Shown: positions 22,641 to 34,792 of the stretch, piece after piece | Layout: every line of letters starts with the position of its first letter | Position numbering within the stretch: position 1 is the stretch's first letter | Source of the DNA: Simmondsia chinensis | Taxonomy: Eukaryota; Streptophyta; Magnoliopsida; Caryophyllales; Simmondsiaceae | Direction of reading: 5' to 3' | Assembly (NCBI GenBank): GCA_018398585.1 | Contig: JAGTTD010000010.1 | Span: 19,094,005-19,158,004, forward strand | Length of the DNA stretch: 64,000 bases | Notes under the pieces: model-generated | Databases searched by the model: none | Told to the model about the DNA's origin: nothing | What the model saw: only the letters and a program-made list of their open reading frames with translations | Made by a program: the position numbers and the translations under genes

Positions 22641-25600
22641 ACAATTCCATATACCTACTCTCTTGATTAATACAAAACAAAACAAATCAACCAACAAAAC
22701 AAATCTATCATAGCATCCAAAATACAACTTCAATATTCTTGTCTATTTAAATTCTCAAGAAAAGAAAACCATTCAAAACAAATCCTAAAAGTTCAAATAG
22801 CTAAAAGGACAAATCAATCATCTCCTCAAAAGTTCTTAAGTAATATGTCCACAACAAATTTAACCAATATAATACATTTTCCTACAAATCATATCCATCT
22901 AAGAGTTCCTCATCTTCATGTTCCTGATTAAACTCACCATCCAACAATGCGCCATTTTCCTGTGGCAATGATTAACAGAGACGTTAGATTTACAACTTAA
23001 TCTCAATCTCAATCTTTTAGCATATAGGTAAGTTATACATAATTAAAATATTGCATAGAGTTCTAAAAAATGTAATAGTTATGAGCAATCAGATACTAGA
23101 ATTACGTTGTTTGGAACAAGAACATTATTAAAAAGAACAAGAACATATGATATGGTAAAAGACAGCAAGTGGGTACAGCTAGTTTACTAGAGTTAACATT
23201 GTAAAAAATTACCTTCTAGTATTGAACTACTATTGCATCATTAGAGAAACGACCATGCACAAACAGAAAAGGTGCCCACATGGTCCACATAATTAAAGAA
23301 ATAAAATGAAAGATTCAAACTTGTGTCCCATAAATTAGTAAGTTTCTCTTTACTATATCGATTAGCGCATAACTTACATGGATACAGTATCAACCCATTT
23401 TCACCTCAACATTAAAAGCATACGAAACAAATGCTTGAATTCCATTATCAAATTCGCTTGAAGCTCTTGGGAACTTCACCCAATCCTTACTTTTAAATAC
23501 ATCCATATTATAAATCCTACACTCGGCAATATTCACAAAACTACAAAAGATACTAAAATATTGAAGGTTTTAATGTCCAAATCAACTCATACCATATACC
23601 CGCAATTCCTAAGCTAGTTTGAGAACCAATGACACATCCAATTACAAGGCCAATAGTGTAATAAGTATCCAAAATGATTGTTACTGTAGATATGCTTAGG
23701 GTTTGAAGAACATATACTTGTGTCTTAAATGCTTACGGTTTGGAAGAAGAAGCTTCAGTGAAGAAACCTTAGGTAAGCAGAGCAAAAATAATGACATAAC
23801 ACATAGGCTCCATTTAAGTACATGTTAGAGATCTAAATCATTTGAGGCCATAATCCATAACCTAGGGCTCTAAATTTGAACTTGAATCAGACATTATCTG
23901 GAGCTCCAAATCACTAAAGAACACAAATTCCTATAAATCAAATAGTAAATTTAGCTCCAGATAACCTAATAACTTGGTCTTACACACAATTAAAAGAAAA
24001 ACCGGTCAAGCGAAACAATATCAACAACCAATTTACCAACAACAATATCATTAACTCAACAAAAAAGAAGAGACACAGCGGGTTCGAACCAATGAGGAGC
24101 GGAGTGAACCAAAGCGAAGTGAAAGCGAGCTCAAACTAGAGTTGGAGAGAGCGTAAGACAATGATGGAAGATGGAGCAGCAGAGTTAGAGTCGGAGTTAA
24201 AGTTGCAGAGGAACGAGCTTCGGGTACCGCGAGTGTCGATTGTTTGGGTTAGGGATGACGAGCAGCAAATGGTGGGCGTCAATGTGACGGTACAGCGGTG
24301 GTGAGAGTCGCGCCACAGTGGAGTAGCGGGGGGATTCCATTCGACTGTTTTCGACCTTTGTAGCAGAGTTTCGATCTCTGGCTGATAGGGTCTGCCGATC
24401 AGATTTAAAGCCCCAACATATCATGCCCCTAGAACATTTATACCTATGATTGATATTTAAAATTTTGAGTCCAAGCAAGAAAGATTCAGCAAATTTTTCA
24501 CTAACTAAATTTTTCATCCCAAAAAGGACACTGCAATGTTCATACAACCATATAGCAATATGACAATCGTTGGAGATCTGACATGTGCAAATATCGTAAA
24601 ATGCATTAATGTAACCAACTAATAGACATTGCACTATAGGCCTAAATTGCATCACAATGATAATAAATATAAGCATAAGCCAAGTTCCATGTTACTGACA
24701 AACTTCAGAACCTACCTACACAATTAAAAGATATCACAACATCGCTCATCTAAAAAGAGATCTAATTAACATGTAATGTCATCAGCTTAACTGTAAAAAG
24801 CATATTTGAATTACAACAAGAGGGGCTAGGGACGTGCCTAGATGAACGAAACTCACCTAGCAATTGCAACAAATCTTGGCCTTCAAATTCTGCATGAGAA
24901 TGCCTACATTTATAAACCATAAATGACAAATAATGAATTAATTACAAAGAACAATCTTTCAAGAAAATGAAACAAGACATGACAGTAATACAATGAATCA
25001 AGGGAAAAAAAGTAAAGATAATATGTGAATCTTAAGCCTATATATGTGAACCATTGGTAAACTCACATGTCCCACTTCTTTTCTCCATGGGGCTGTACAA
25101 AACAAAGCGTTTTCTAGGGTTATTCTCTTCCAATTGCTTCAAGACTTTGTTCATTCTCTTCCGATTGATTCAAGACTTCGTTCATCATGGGTCAAACAAT
25201 TATGCGATGTCATTTATTCCCTAATCAAGCTCTAGTCTCTAATTCATGTTGAAAATACTGTAGATGAACAATAATTCATGTTACATCATTCGGTTAAAAA
25301 TTTCCAAGAAAGAATATACTTGGCAAGTCGAACTTGAAATAAGCTAAGCTTAACTCATTTGCTCCCCTAATGTGCATAAAAGAGTTAAGTTTCATTTAGC
25401 TGAGTTTTAAGCCTATATGAGCCCAAATGAACTAAGTCTAGCTCATAGCTCCCTAAGCCAAGTAAAAGCCCCTAATAAACCAAGCTCAAGCCCAAGTAAC
25501 ACAAACATTAAGGCATGGATGTCTCAATGGCCCAATCTAACCATGACACGAGGGGCTTCCTCTAGGCCTCCCACTAAGATGAACACAAATATCCATACTC

Positions 25601-26367
25601 GCCCCAAATTTCACATCACCATCCACCACAATCACCAATCTTGTTTCCTAGATTTCGCTCTCATTTGCCTTACGCATCCCAATACAATAATCAATAGAAT
25701 GGTTACAGATATATCAACATGTATTCATAGAGAAGGTTTGGGGGAAAAGACTAAGGGAGTTCCAAAACAGCCACACATCACTTACAAGTGTTATAACATT
25801 CAACCACACCGCATAACCGAGCTTACACACATATGAAAAGGCACCATACTTAGTCCTGTATAGTATACGTAATAAAACAATGGCCAGTTATGAAACAGAT
25901 AATAAGGGTAACTTATAGCTGCTATTTGCAGAGTCTATGCATAGCATAAACTCCCAAAAGAATGAAATTTTGCCATTTAAATCTCCATAAGGTTGCAATA
26001 GTGTATCCAAGTCAGCGCTTTAGTGCTATTTGTTTAAATGTGCAAACACTTCCAATTAGATTGAACAGCGAATACAAAAATTCAGGGTGAAGCTCAGGAC
26101 AACCGTATATAATGCCTAGATTGCAAAGCCTCATCCCTCATCTAGTCATCTTTCCTTTAGCATTTACATTGTAGAGACCTACAAGAGGAAAAAGAAAAAA
26201 TGGCATTCAATTGTGTGCTCCTATAGTCAATGGTGGTGGTTGCTTCTGCCAATTAATATTACAGCTATAGCCCTGGCTTAGAATACAAGAGCCCAGTGTA
26301 AGAAAATTACTTAGAGCAAATACTAAAAATGAAAGGATTAAGCTTTGTACTATTGGTTTTTATATTT
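22641..26367. other. Interior of CACTA A, no gene recognised
   Basis: AT-rich with scattered short frames; the longest are 24197-24676 minus and 25417-25836 plus. Neither shows a transposase motif or any domain I recognise. A GA-rich GC-richer patch at 24060-24340 has the look of an untranslated leader or captured fragment. Confidence 0.4.
26363..26367. other. Target site duplication TATTT (left)
   Basis: TATTT before the solo LTR is repeated exactly at 26774-26778. Confidence 0.85.
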
Positions 26368-26773
26368 TGTTATGATTCTAGTGAACGGGGCTTATGGAAT
26401 TAAGTACTAATAATTCATGGGCTTGTAATATACTAATATAAGTCCTTAGTCTAGCATAATTAGCCTCTTTAGCTTACTTGTACAAGTCAAGGTTAGTCTA
26501 GTGATAGTTGTAAAGGTCAAGATTAGCGGCTAAGTGGTTTAAGGCAGTTAGAGGGGCAGTCCTAGTACAACGTATTTGCAATTTATAGGCTTAGTATAAA
26601 TGGTTGGATTCTCATGTAATTACATTCATGGAATGATAATGAAAATATCTTCTTCTTCTCTCTACTCAAATTCTCATCTTATTTTCTCTATTTTCTCATC
26701 TGATTCTCACTTCTTTCTCATCTCTTATTCTCTTTCTTATGTTGTGATCCAAAATTGATCTTAAATCATAACA
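26368..26773 (+). mobile_element. Solo LTR of the LTR element 1/2 family
   Basis: 406 bp from TGTTATGATTCTAG to AAATCATAACA, with the same ends, the TATAAATGG-type box near 26598 and the same CTCTTCTCTCTACTC.AATTCTCATC pyrimidine-rich 3' third as elements 1 and 2. A perfect TATTT duplication flanks it. No internal region remains, so it arose by LTR-LTR recombination after insertion into CACTA A. Confidence 0.9.
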
Positions 26774-26778
26774 TATTT

Positions 26779-28280
26779 CTCAATAAGTCTATTTCGACAA
26801 AGGAAACCAGAAGCCAAACAAGACTCCTCCTTCCCCTTTATCAAGTGCATGAAACCTAGACTTCTCTAATCATAAATTCAATATAACACTTCAAAAGATA
26901 TGTTGTGAAGCAAGAATTGCAAGTAGAATGGATATTTGAAAGTTGATATACAGGCTAACCATATTTAGAAGTTACTACGGACCTCTAGCCATTGATGCAA
27001 TACAACTGTCACTTTGGAAATAATTTGCTTATGTCATATTTGGGCCAACTATATTCAAATTTAATCTTCATTTTTGGTGATTATTATTAGTGGGTTGTTA
27101 GAAGAGAGGAAAAGAATTAAATGAACAACAAAATATCTATTCACTAACAAAGGAGCAAAGAGATAGTAGTTTGTAAGATATCATGAACTTAACATGCTAC
27201 TAAATAGGATTTGTATGATGAACCAACTAAAATAATGAAATCAATTAATTAGGGCTTATCTTTACAAAATACAATTCAGCAATTTTGACAAAAAGAAGAA
27301 ATCAGTTGATTATAGAAGCTAAAAATCATGTCTAGGGTTTAATTTTGAGACATAATTAGCAAGGATATGCAAAATCAACAAAAATCAAAGAGAGAACTAC
27401 CAAAGATGAAGGCAAGATATGAGCGAGACAGGCACAAAACATAAAGTAAAATAGGGTTTAGGGTTCGATTTTGACCTCAAAACAGTGTCTAGGGTTCAAT
27501 CTTTAGAGATAGCCAGCAAGAATATGAAAAATCAACAAAAATCAAAGAAAAAACTTACAGGAAATGAACAAAAAATGAAAGAGAGAGGTGCGAATAGAGA
27601 GAGGAGTCGTGGACCAGCAGTGACGAGCGGGAACCGACGATTGGCGACTGTGGACGAGTAGCGACTGGCGACGTTAGTCTGGGGGAGAGGAGGGGTGAGA
27701 TTACTCAATGAGCGAAAGCAGGGAGGAGCAAAAATTTAGGTCATGTGTTTGTGTGAACGGTCCACGTGTTTTGGAAACCTAATGTCTAAGGCGGGAGTTA
27801 GCAAAAATTTTAGCGGGAAGTGAATAATTTTTGGTAAACTAAGTTTTTTAATAAAAATTTTGTAATTTACATATTTATATTTTAAAATTTAGTGAGTGTA
27901 CTAACTTTTTGGTCTATAAATTTTATTAAATATTATTTTATTCTAAAGTAAAATATATTTAATAAAATCATCTAAATAATGGTATGTAAGAAGGTAAAAA
28001 AGTTTTATTAAAAGTGACACAATATTACAGTTCGTGTGTGTGATGAGGGCAATAGCAAGAGGATTGTAAGATTACTAACGAATAACAATAACTTTTGTAC
28101 GCTTAAACATCGTAATTTTTACTGTTTGGTTAAAAAAAATTATTTCATAAACTCTAGGGACTATAAAATTAATATATCAAAACTTCATGGTCTTAGTGTT
28201 TTAATTACTCTAACAAAAATGTCTATAAGTTTTAATTTCACCAACAAATTTGTCTATTGGCAAGTAAATATGTTGGTTTA
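26779..28280. other. Interior of CACTA A, right part, with a partial duplication
   Basis: A segment near 27325-27410 recurs near 27485-27570 (AGGGTT.AAT...AGCAAG.ATATG.AAAATCAACAAAAATCAAAGA). After this comes a GC-richer block, 27595-27690 (GACCAGCAGTGACGAGCGGG). No reading frame of note; the small plus frame at 28036-28299 runs into the terminal repeats. Confidence 0.5.
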
Positions 28281-28560
28281 TCTGTTGGTATTCATCTAGT
28301 CGATACCAACATCATTTAGTTCTATTGGTATTGATCAGGTCGATACCAACAACATTTAATTCTGTTGGTATTGATCTGGTCAATACAAACAACATTTAGT
28401 TCGGTTGGTATTGATCTGGTCGATACCAACAACATTTGGTTCGGTTGGTATTGATCTGGTCAATACCAACAATATTTAGTTCTGTTGGTATTGATTTGGT
28501 CGATACCAACAATATTTTTTTATGTTGATATTGACTTCATCAATACTAACAGAAATTAAT
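28281..28560. repeat. 40-bp tandem repeats with hairpins, 7 copies
   Basis: Units start at 28281, 28321, 28361, 28401, 28441, 28481 and 28521, exactly 40 bp apart. Each contains GTTGGTAT and ATACCAAC separated by about 11 bases, an 8-bp-arm hairpin. It lies in the right subterminal zone of CACTA A. The left end has the same words but not this regular spacing. Confidence 0.95.
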
Positions 28561-28702
28561 TTTTGTTGGGATTAGGTCTTTCTTATTTTCACTTTTTATC
28601 CCTTTTGAGTCATTAGCAACATTAAAAGTTTATTGTTGGTAATGTATCTTACCAACAGAACTTGAAATGCTACTATTGGTAAAAAGCACTTTTTTTGTAG
28701 TG

Positions 28703-29017
28703 ATAATTGTAAGTATGCTTAGTACTCCTTGGTAAAGAAAAGATAACAACAAAACTACGTTGCTAAGAAAACTTAAGAATTTTTGTATGTTAGTGTTGGA
28801 ACCCTTTGTTAAGCCAATTGAGCCCCTTATTTATAACATACAGAATTAATTGTTGCATTCTATTTTGGCACCAATTTTCTTCCATGTCCTACATTAATGT
28901 CCCTCATGATCTGCTTGGGTTGGCTCTTGGTATCTTGAAGACATGCTCAAGGTCCAAAGTCCTTCCTCCACATTCACCTACTTCTCTTTAATCATTCTTG
29001 AGCCCCACATTTCCCTT
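28703..29017. other. Spacer right of CACTA A
   Basis: No feature recognised. The small plus-strand frame at 28806-28991 shows no domain. Confidence 0.3.
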
Positions 29018-29920
29018 TGTTCGAATTTGTGGGGTAGTGTGCTTCAATTTTGGAAGTCCTGTGTTTTGCCCCAATCCCACATTGTAATTCTAGAGGAGGA
29101 AATTCTAGTTTAAATAATCCCATGTCATTATACTTGGTAAAGTATTGTGGGCCTATAGTGGGTTTCGCGAACCACTAACCCGCGCACCCACCCTACCTCA
29201 CCGAGCCTGTCGACGTGTCATATTGTGGTGTGGTATGGTGTGAACTTTTTCCAATCCAGAATTTTATTTTTGCGACCCTCTCATTTGTTTAAGTTGTCGT
29301 AAAACAAACTCGTGGTGACTTCTTGTTGTTAGACTATGCTTGAGGCCTTTGGCTTAAGCTCGAGGGGCCTTCTTCCATTGACCTCGAGGGTGCTACCATA
29401 AGGAGTTGTAATGTTAAGTCTCGAGGCCTGATGCCACAAGCTCGAGCTCGAGTGCGCGTTTGGAATGTGTCTTTTCCCGCTCTTTCCTTAACTGAATTTT
29501 TCCATACCTGACCAGATTCTAAGGCTCTCCCATATTCGCCACTTTCCGTATTTAAGGCGGATGATTTGCCATGATATATTCCTTAACGAACAAAGAATTC
29601 TCTCTATATAAATATGGTACCTTAGAGTTTTGCAAAAAATACAACACAATTCACTTGTAAAAATATAGAATTTCTTCTTCTCCTTCACAGCTTTTTGTCT
29701 CTGTCAATATTCTCTCCTCCATTACTGAGTAAGTGGGGGCGTACTCCAACCCACTTCTTTGGAGTACCCTGCTGAGATGGGTGCCATGTTAACCCTGGGA
29801 GTCGGAGGGTCGTTCATCCCACTGCACCTCTATGGGGCCATGAACGACTTAGGGCAGAGGTGAACTCCTCGGTGAGTCAATTCTTTACTTTACCCTTCAT
29901 TTCATTCATGCCTTTGTTTT
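29018..29920 (+). repeat. LTR-like repeat A, left copy
   Basis: About 0.9 kb beginning TGTTCGAATTTG, repeated at 41488-42370. Shared segments include CCCAATCCCACATT, ACTTGGTAAAGTATTGTG, GAGCTCGAG-rich blocks, TAAGGAGTTGT and a TATA box region (CTCTCTATATAAATA near 29600). A GGGAGTCGGAGGGTCGTTCATCC-like stretch near the 3' end resembles Tat-type gypsy LTRs. The right border is unclear because the other copy is cut by CACTA B. Confidence 0.65.
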
Positions 29921-30746
29921 ATGCCAATTGCTTTATTCACTTGCCAACTAAAGCTTGAAACTTATACTACTCAAACCTGAGATCTATTTTGTTTGTCTCA
30001 AATCTAATTCTTTTGAATATAAACTTGATTATGTGAAAGTTTAGGGTCAAATACTACGGAGATATAAGTCATTCGTTTCAAGATTGGATGTATCCAAAGG
30101 TCAGTATATTCCTCACTTAAACTCAAGCTAAGCTTTTTGAGTTCCTTTGTTTATCCTGAGTTTGTATTGTGATTACTCATTAACCCTATATGTTTTCCAA
30201 CAATCTAAGTTGTTTAGTATAATGAGTAATCATATCAAAATTTATATTGATTTCGTTGGCCCTAATATGTTGAAATCTTGATCCTTCAAGATGAAAGAAA
30301 AATAAAAATTTGTAATATGTGGTTGGACAAGATTATATCCTTCCCAAGAAAATTTGAAATCTATTTTGCAACTATAAATAATAAAATGTTTAAAGGGTCA
30401 ATCAATGATTTTAACAAAGGATATTGAATTTGTGAAGGAATAGACACTCTTTATATTAATTTATTGTAAAGTGAATAAAACAAGTTGAACCTCTAGTAAT
30501 ATTGACAACTTGTTAGATTAATGGCTTGCTAGGCTTTAATGTGAGAGAACTCGGCCTTAAGTAAAATAACTAATAGCCTTCTTGAATTACCTTTAACAAC
30601 ACCGCGAGTATAGGTGATAAAAGGGTATCATATCTCATTTCTAAGATGAGCAATCGAGATTATTCTAAAGTACAACTTTTAAAGTTCAAAGATTAGGCTA
30701 TCAAGAAGTTCCTCAAATATAAAACAAAAGTTGAAAATTAAATACA
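29921..30746. other. Unassigned region after repeat A
   Basis: AT-rich, no reading frame or motif recognised. If repeat A is an LTR, this would be its internal leader; I saw no primer site. Confidence 0.3.
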
Positions 30747-30945
30747 TTAAATGAAAGGGATTAGGTCAAATAAAAGTGGTAAAAATGACATCACCTTTGT
30801 CGAGAGAGATTGCGAGGAAAATAAATTTTTGAGAACATGATATCTTTTAGCTTGGGTTGCCTCGAGATTGTGGGGAAGCCCTGTTGTGAATGTTACTCAT
30901 TTAAAGGGCTCTCTGTCAAGGCTAGACGAAACCACTTATGGATTA
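30747..30945 (+). repeat. Segment shared upstream of both copia LTRs, copy 1
   Basis: GGTCAAATAAAAGTGGT through GACGAAACCAC is repeated at about 38078-38258 in front of the other copia LTR. It looks like the 3' end of a copia internal region. Its presence before both LTRs means they are not a simple left/right pair, or that the LTR begins further upstream than I placed it. Confidence 0.6.
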
Positions 30946-32180
30946 TGTAGGGAACATGATCCTAAAATCTCCACTATATGTAAATATGGGGGTCCCCAAC
31001 CAAGAAGGTTCTCATAACTATGTTTTACCGTTTTAATTGAGAATTCTGTTTTTCGATGTTCGTATCGTTAGTCCATAAATGGTACTGGAAATTCTGGAAA
31101 AAGCACTAATGAGTTTATGAAATAAATGATGCACCAATTTTGAGAAAGTTCATTAACAATGAGTTGGACTTGCTTATGTGGGGTTAACATAAAACCAAAT
31201 TCTTGAATTGTGATATTGAATAAATGAAATTGTTTATTTATTTACTGTCTAAATATGCTTTACCAGTCAAAAATGCATGTGATTGTTTTTCTAAAATGTT
31301 CAATGAGATAGACATTGTCCAAGATAATGTGTCGGGTTTGGTTTAACTAGTCAATGACATTGAACCACGGATGGACTTAGATCAAACTAATGATATATTT
31401 TCGAAGTATATGCTCGTAGTCGGTGATGTGTTTGGACAACTTGCCTGATAAGAATATAATATGATACTTTAGATGACTTGTCTTAGTCATATAGATAGAG
31501 GTCCAAAAGTATTATATTGGTGTTGTCCATATGATTAGAACACTGAGCAACAGTACCTGAATTAGTTGTTTCTCTATTGCTTTCAGATGTATTTATTTCT
31601 GTAAGATGATAACTCTAAATTCAAGAAATAGTTTGAACTCATGCTTGGATTGTTCTTTGCTTTAATGTACCAAAAGGATTAGTCAAAGTTGGTGGCCTAA
31701 ATCTTACGCGCGTTAGATAACGGCATGAAGTGTAGCGGAAACAGTTGTTTTACATTGAATCTATAGTCTCTAATGAGAAAAGGATGTCCCCTAGTTGATT
31801 CGCAAACATAAAGATAGATTCGAGAAACTTAAGTATTCAATATGTTTTACATTTGAAACTAATCGAGAAATTACTTTGTATATTATCGAATTGTTTGAGA
31901 AGGGTGAGTTGAGAACTATGGTTAAGGGTGTGACCGATTTAGCAATAGCAGTTAAAGCTGTTTTTCATCATAGATATGTAGGGGTTGATTGTGACAATGA
32001 AAGTCATTTCATAATTATTGAATAAATAAATTTGGTTCTAGAGTGCATTATTATTTATTTAGTGGAATTAAATTTTACTAAATGGTGATCAATGTTCTCA
32101 AGTGTTGATAATTAGATTTGATCCATTTGAAGCTAGAATTAAATAGTCCCTGACATCCCTCTGTAAGCCTCTAGAATTAC

Positions 32181-33940
32181 AACAACAATAACAGTCTCAA
32201 TGCCTCAAGGGCTCCCGCAAAAGCAGGGTTGGGGGGTGGATGTATGCAGCCTTTCCCCTTCAGGTTGATACCCTGAAGGGCCGCTGTTTCTGAGGACCCC
32301 CAACTGAAAAGTGTGTCATCATGAACGCATGACATCCTGTAAGCATAAGAGCAATGAAGCATAAAAGCAGGACATAACACAAAGCAAGCATTACAAAGCA
32401 CAACTCAATCAAAGGCAACTATAAAGAAAATAGGCAAGTAGGCAAGTAGGCCGATAAGCAAATAAATGCGTCAGATGAGGTAACCTATGCTTGGAAGCAC
32501 CAGTGTTAACAGTAATAAGCAGCACTACTCTAAGCTGCTACATCGGCTGCCCATATGCTAGCCCTTCATCGGGCTCTATCTAAGGCCATCTCCTCCTGTA
32601 GATTTAGGTGGGTGAGGTCCTGGCGAATCGTCTCCAACCATCTCTTCTTTGGCCTACCTCTCTTTCTTCTTCCTAGCGTAGTATGGAGTTATTTGCATCT
32701 TCTAACAGGAGCAGTGGTCGGTCTCCCACCTTCATTTTCTGTGTATGATGTTGTTTCATTGGCCGACACTCCACCCCATATGACATAGCCAATCTTACTA
32801 CCGTCTTATAGTATTTTTCCTTTAGCTTTAGCGGGAACTTTCTATCGCATAGAACTGAGGAGGCCATCCTCCATTTCTTCCAGCCTACTTTAATCCAGTT
32901 GTTGACATCCTCGTCAACTTCGCCATTCTGCTGTACTACGAAACCCAAGTATCTAAAACTCTCTTTTCTCGGTGTACTCTCAGATCCAATCCTGACACCT
33001 TCTATGCTAGACATGGTAGAGGAGTCGCACTTGAGTTCCATGTATTATTTCTTGGATCTACTGAGTCGTAAGCCCTTTGATTCTAATGCCCTCCTCCACA
33101 ATGCCAGCTTCTCATTTACCTCTTCTCGAGATTCCCCCCACCAAAACTATTTCATCCGTTAAAAGCATGAACCAAGACACATCCCCTTGAATGTGCCTAG
33201 TAAGCTCTTCCATAGCAAGAATGAACAGAGAGGGACTCTATGTAGATCCTTGGTGTACCCCGATTGTTATCAGGAAAGCGTTTGTCTCCCCTTCCACTGT
33301 ATGCACATTAGTTTGTGCATCATAATACATTTCTCTAATAGCTTGGATATATAGCAAGGGGGTGCCTTTCCTATCCAAAACCCTTCATACGACCTCTCTT
33401 GACACTCTATCATATGCCTTCTCCAAATCAATGAAAACCATGTAAAGATCCTTTTGTCTCTTCCTATAGTGCTCTATTATCCGTCTCAGGAGGTGGATGG
33501 CTTCTATTGTAGATCTCCCGGGCATGAATCCAAATTGGTTCTCAGGCACCTCTATCTGTTGGCGTAATCTCCTCTCTATAACCCGCTCCTATAATTTAGC
33601 GTGTGGCACATTAGTTTGATACCCCTGTAATTGGCGCAACTCTGGATGTCACATTTGTTCTTAGAGATAGGGTCACTGTACTCTTCTTCCATTCATCAGG
33701 CATCTTGTTCCCCATGAGGATTTGGTTGAATAATCTTGTCAGCCAACTAATGCCCTTCTGTCCAAGGCATTTCCATGCCTCTATGGGTATTCCATCTGGG
33801 CCAACTGTTTTACCCCTCCCACATGTTTCGTGGCTTCCTTGACTTCCTCAGGTTTAATTTGTCTACAATCATTGTAGTTTTAGTGTTCTTCAGATGCTTG
33901 GAGATCCCCTAGCGATATCTTTATATCCACCTGACAGCTG
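32181..33940 (-). mobile_element. RTE-type LINE, 5'-truncated
   Basis: On the minus strand the element runs from a truncated RT start at 33940 to a TTGTTATTGTTGTTG-type tail at 32181. The RT region gives VGPDGIPIEAWKCLG, PENQFGFMPGRSTIEAIHLL, DLYMVFIDLEKAYDRVS and QGS, all standard for plant RTE LINEs. The 3' end carries a conserved ~150-nt segment (GGTCCTCAGAAACAGC .. AAGGCTGC.TACATCC .. GGGAGCCCTTGAGGCA) shared by the SINE-type insertions elsewhere in the window. The target duplication is not clear. Confidence 0.88.
32673..33930 (-). pseudogene. RTE LINE reverse transcriptase
   Basis: Read on the minus strand, the polymerase blocks appear in order over about 400 codons in shifting frames. 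The last intact part (32673-33041, 122 codons) has FRYLGFVVQQNGEVDEDVN and KEKYYKTVVRLAMSYG, the thumb/C-terminal region of plant RTE RT. The catalytic box, normally FADD, reads LLTDEIVLV near 33155, so both the Phe-Ala and second Asp are altered. Together with several stops this copy is inactive. The endonuclease domain is missing because of 5' truncation. Confidence 0.85.
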
Positions 33941-34775
33941 AAAATAAATAAAATGAATTTATGAAATGAATTATTTGTTCATACGATGAATAAATTAATT
34001 TTGCTAAAGATAATTTATGAAATGAATTATTTATTTATAAGATAAATAAGTTAATTTTATCAAATAATATTTCATGAGAGGAATTTATACAAGTAGGATT
34101 TTAACGTATAGCGCGCAAACACACGCGCGCCTCATTTGAAAAAATAATAATTTAACCCACAGTTGACATCACGGTGATGTCAGCTATAGGGCTGGCATGC
34201 GTAATGTATGTGTGCCTGCTGATGCCATTGTGACGTTAGTGGGTACCCTTTTGCTTATTTAAATACTGCTGCTACCATGGCTTTACATATGTTTTTTAGG
34301 TTTTGGAACCTAGTTTTCTACCATGATAAAAAAAAATTATAAAATTATTTTAGGAGTTTTCTAAATTTATGTTTAGTATAATTTTTTTGAAAAATTATTT
34401 TTCAGAAAATTAAAAGGAAAAATTTTGTTCCGAAATTTTTCCTCAACTAAAAGTTTTGGGACCCCCACTCCGGGTGTCAAGGGGTCATTGCTGAGAATAT
34501 CTCGTGATCTCGATGATTCCTTCTGGGGGACAATTACAGTTTACAATCCAGGTGTTTTTATTAACCTTCTCTTAATGTTTTCCTTTAATTTTTGCAATTT
34601 TGTTTATGCTTTTACTTTAGTATTTATTATGTTTTGAATATTCCATGTTCGTTATGTTTATATTGGAATCGAGGTCCTCTAGATTTAAAATTTATGAATT
34701 TTAAAGTTATTTCGGTTGCACATGATCGAACCAATTCAGGAAAAATTTAGTTTTCGAAAAATATTTTCCTAAAAA

Positions 34776-34792
34776 TTGGTATCAGAGCTGCC
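34776..34792 (+). other. Primer-binding site (initiator Met tRNA)
   Basis: TTGGTATCAGAGCTGCC immediately follows the copia LTR and exactly contains the plant consensus TGGTATCAGAGC. Confidence 0.9.

Larger units (their letters stand above)
22179..28702. mobile_element. CACTA A: non-autonomous CACTA transposon
   Basis: The left end is CACTACAAAAAAAGTG and the right end is its exact reverse complement (16-bp perfect terminal inverted repeat). Both ends carry dense subterminal repeats built on TTGGTA / TACCAA. The flanking bases are TAT on the left and ATA on the right, so only 2 bp (AT) match rather than the usual 3-bp duplication. No transposase is recognisable in the 6.5 kb, so it should depend on an autonomous relative; CACTA B at 42371 has a nearly identical terminus. 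A solo LTR is inserted at 26368-26773. Confidence 0.85.
30946..34775 (+). repeat. Copia LTR interrupted by an RTE LINE
   Basis: Starts TGTAGGGAACATGATCCTAAAATC and ends TTTTCCTAAAAA directly before a primer site. Removing the LINE at 32181-33940 leaves about 2.07 kb, close to the related LTR at 816-2871. It shares its first ~620 bp and last ~300 bp with the shortened LTR at 38259-39393. Confidence 0.75.

Noticed and set aside
24197..24676. 159-codon minus-strand frame in CACTA A as a transposase
   Set aside because: No CACTA transposase signature, and mixed composition; length alone is not enough.
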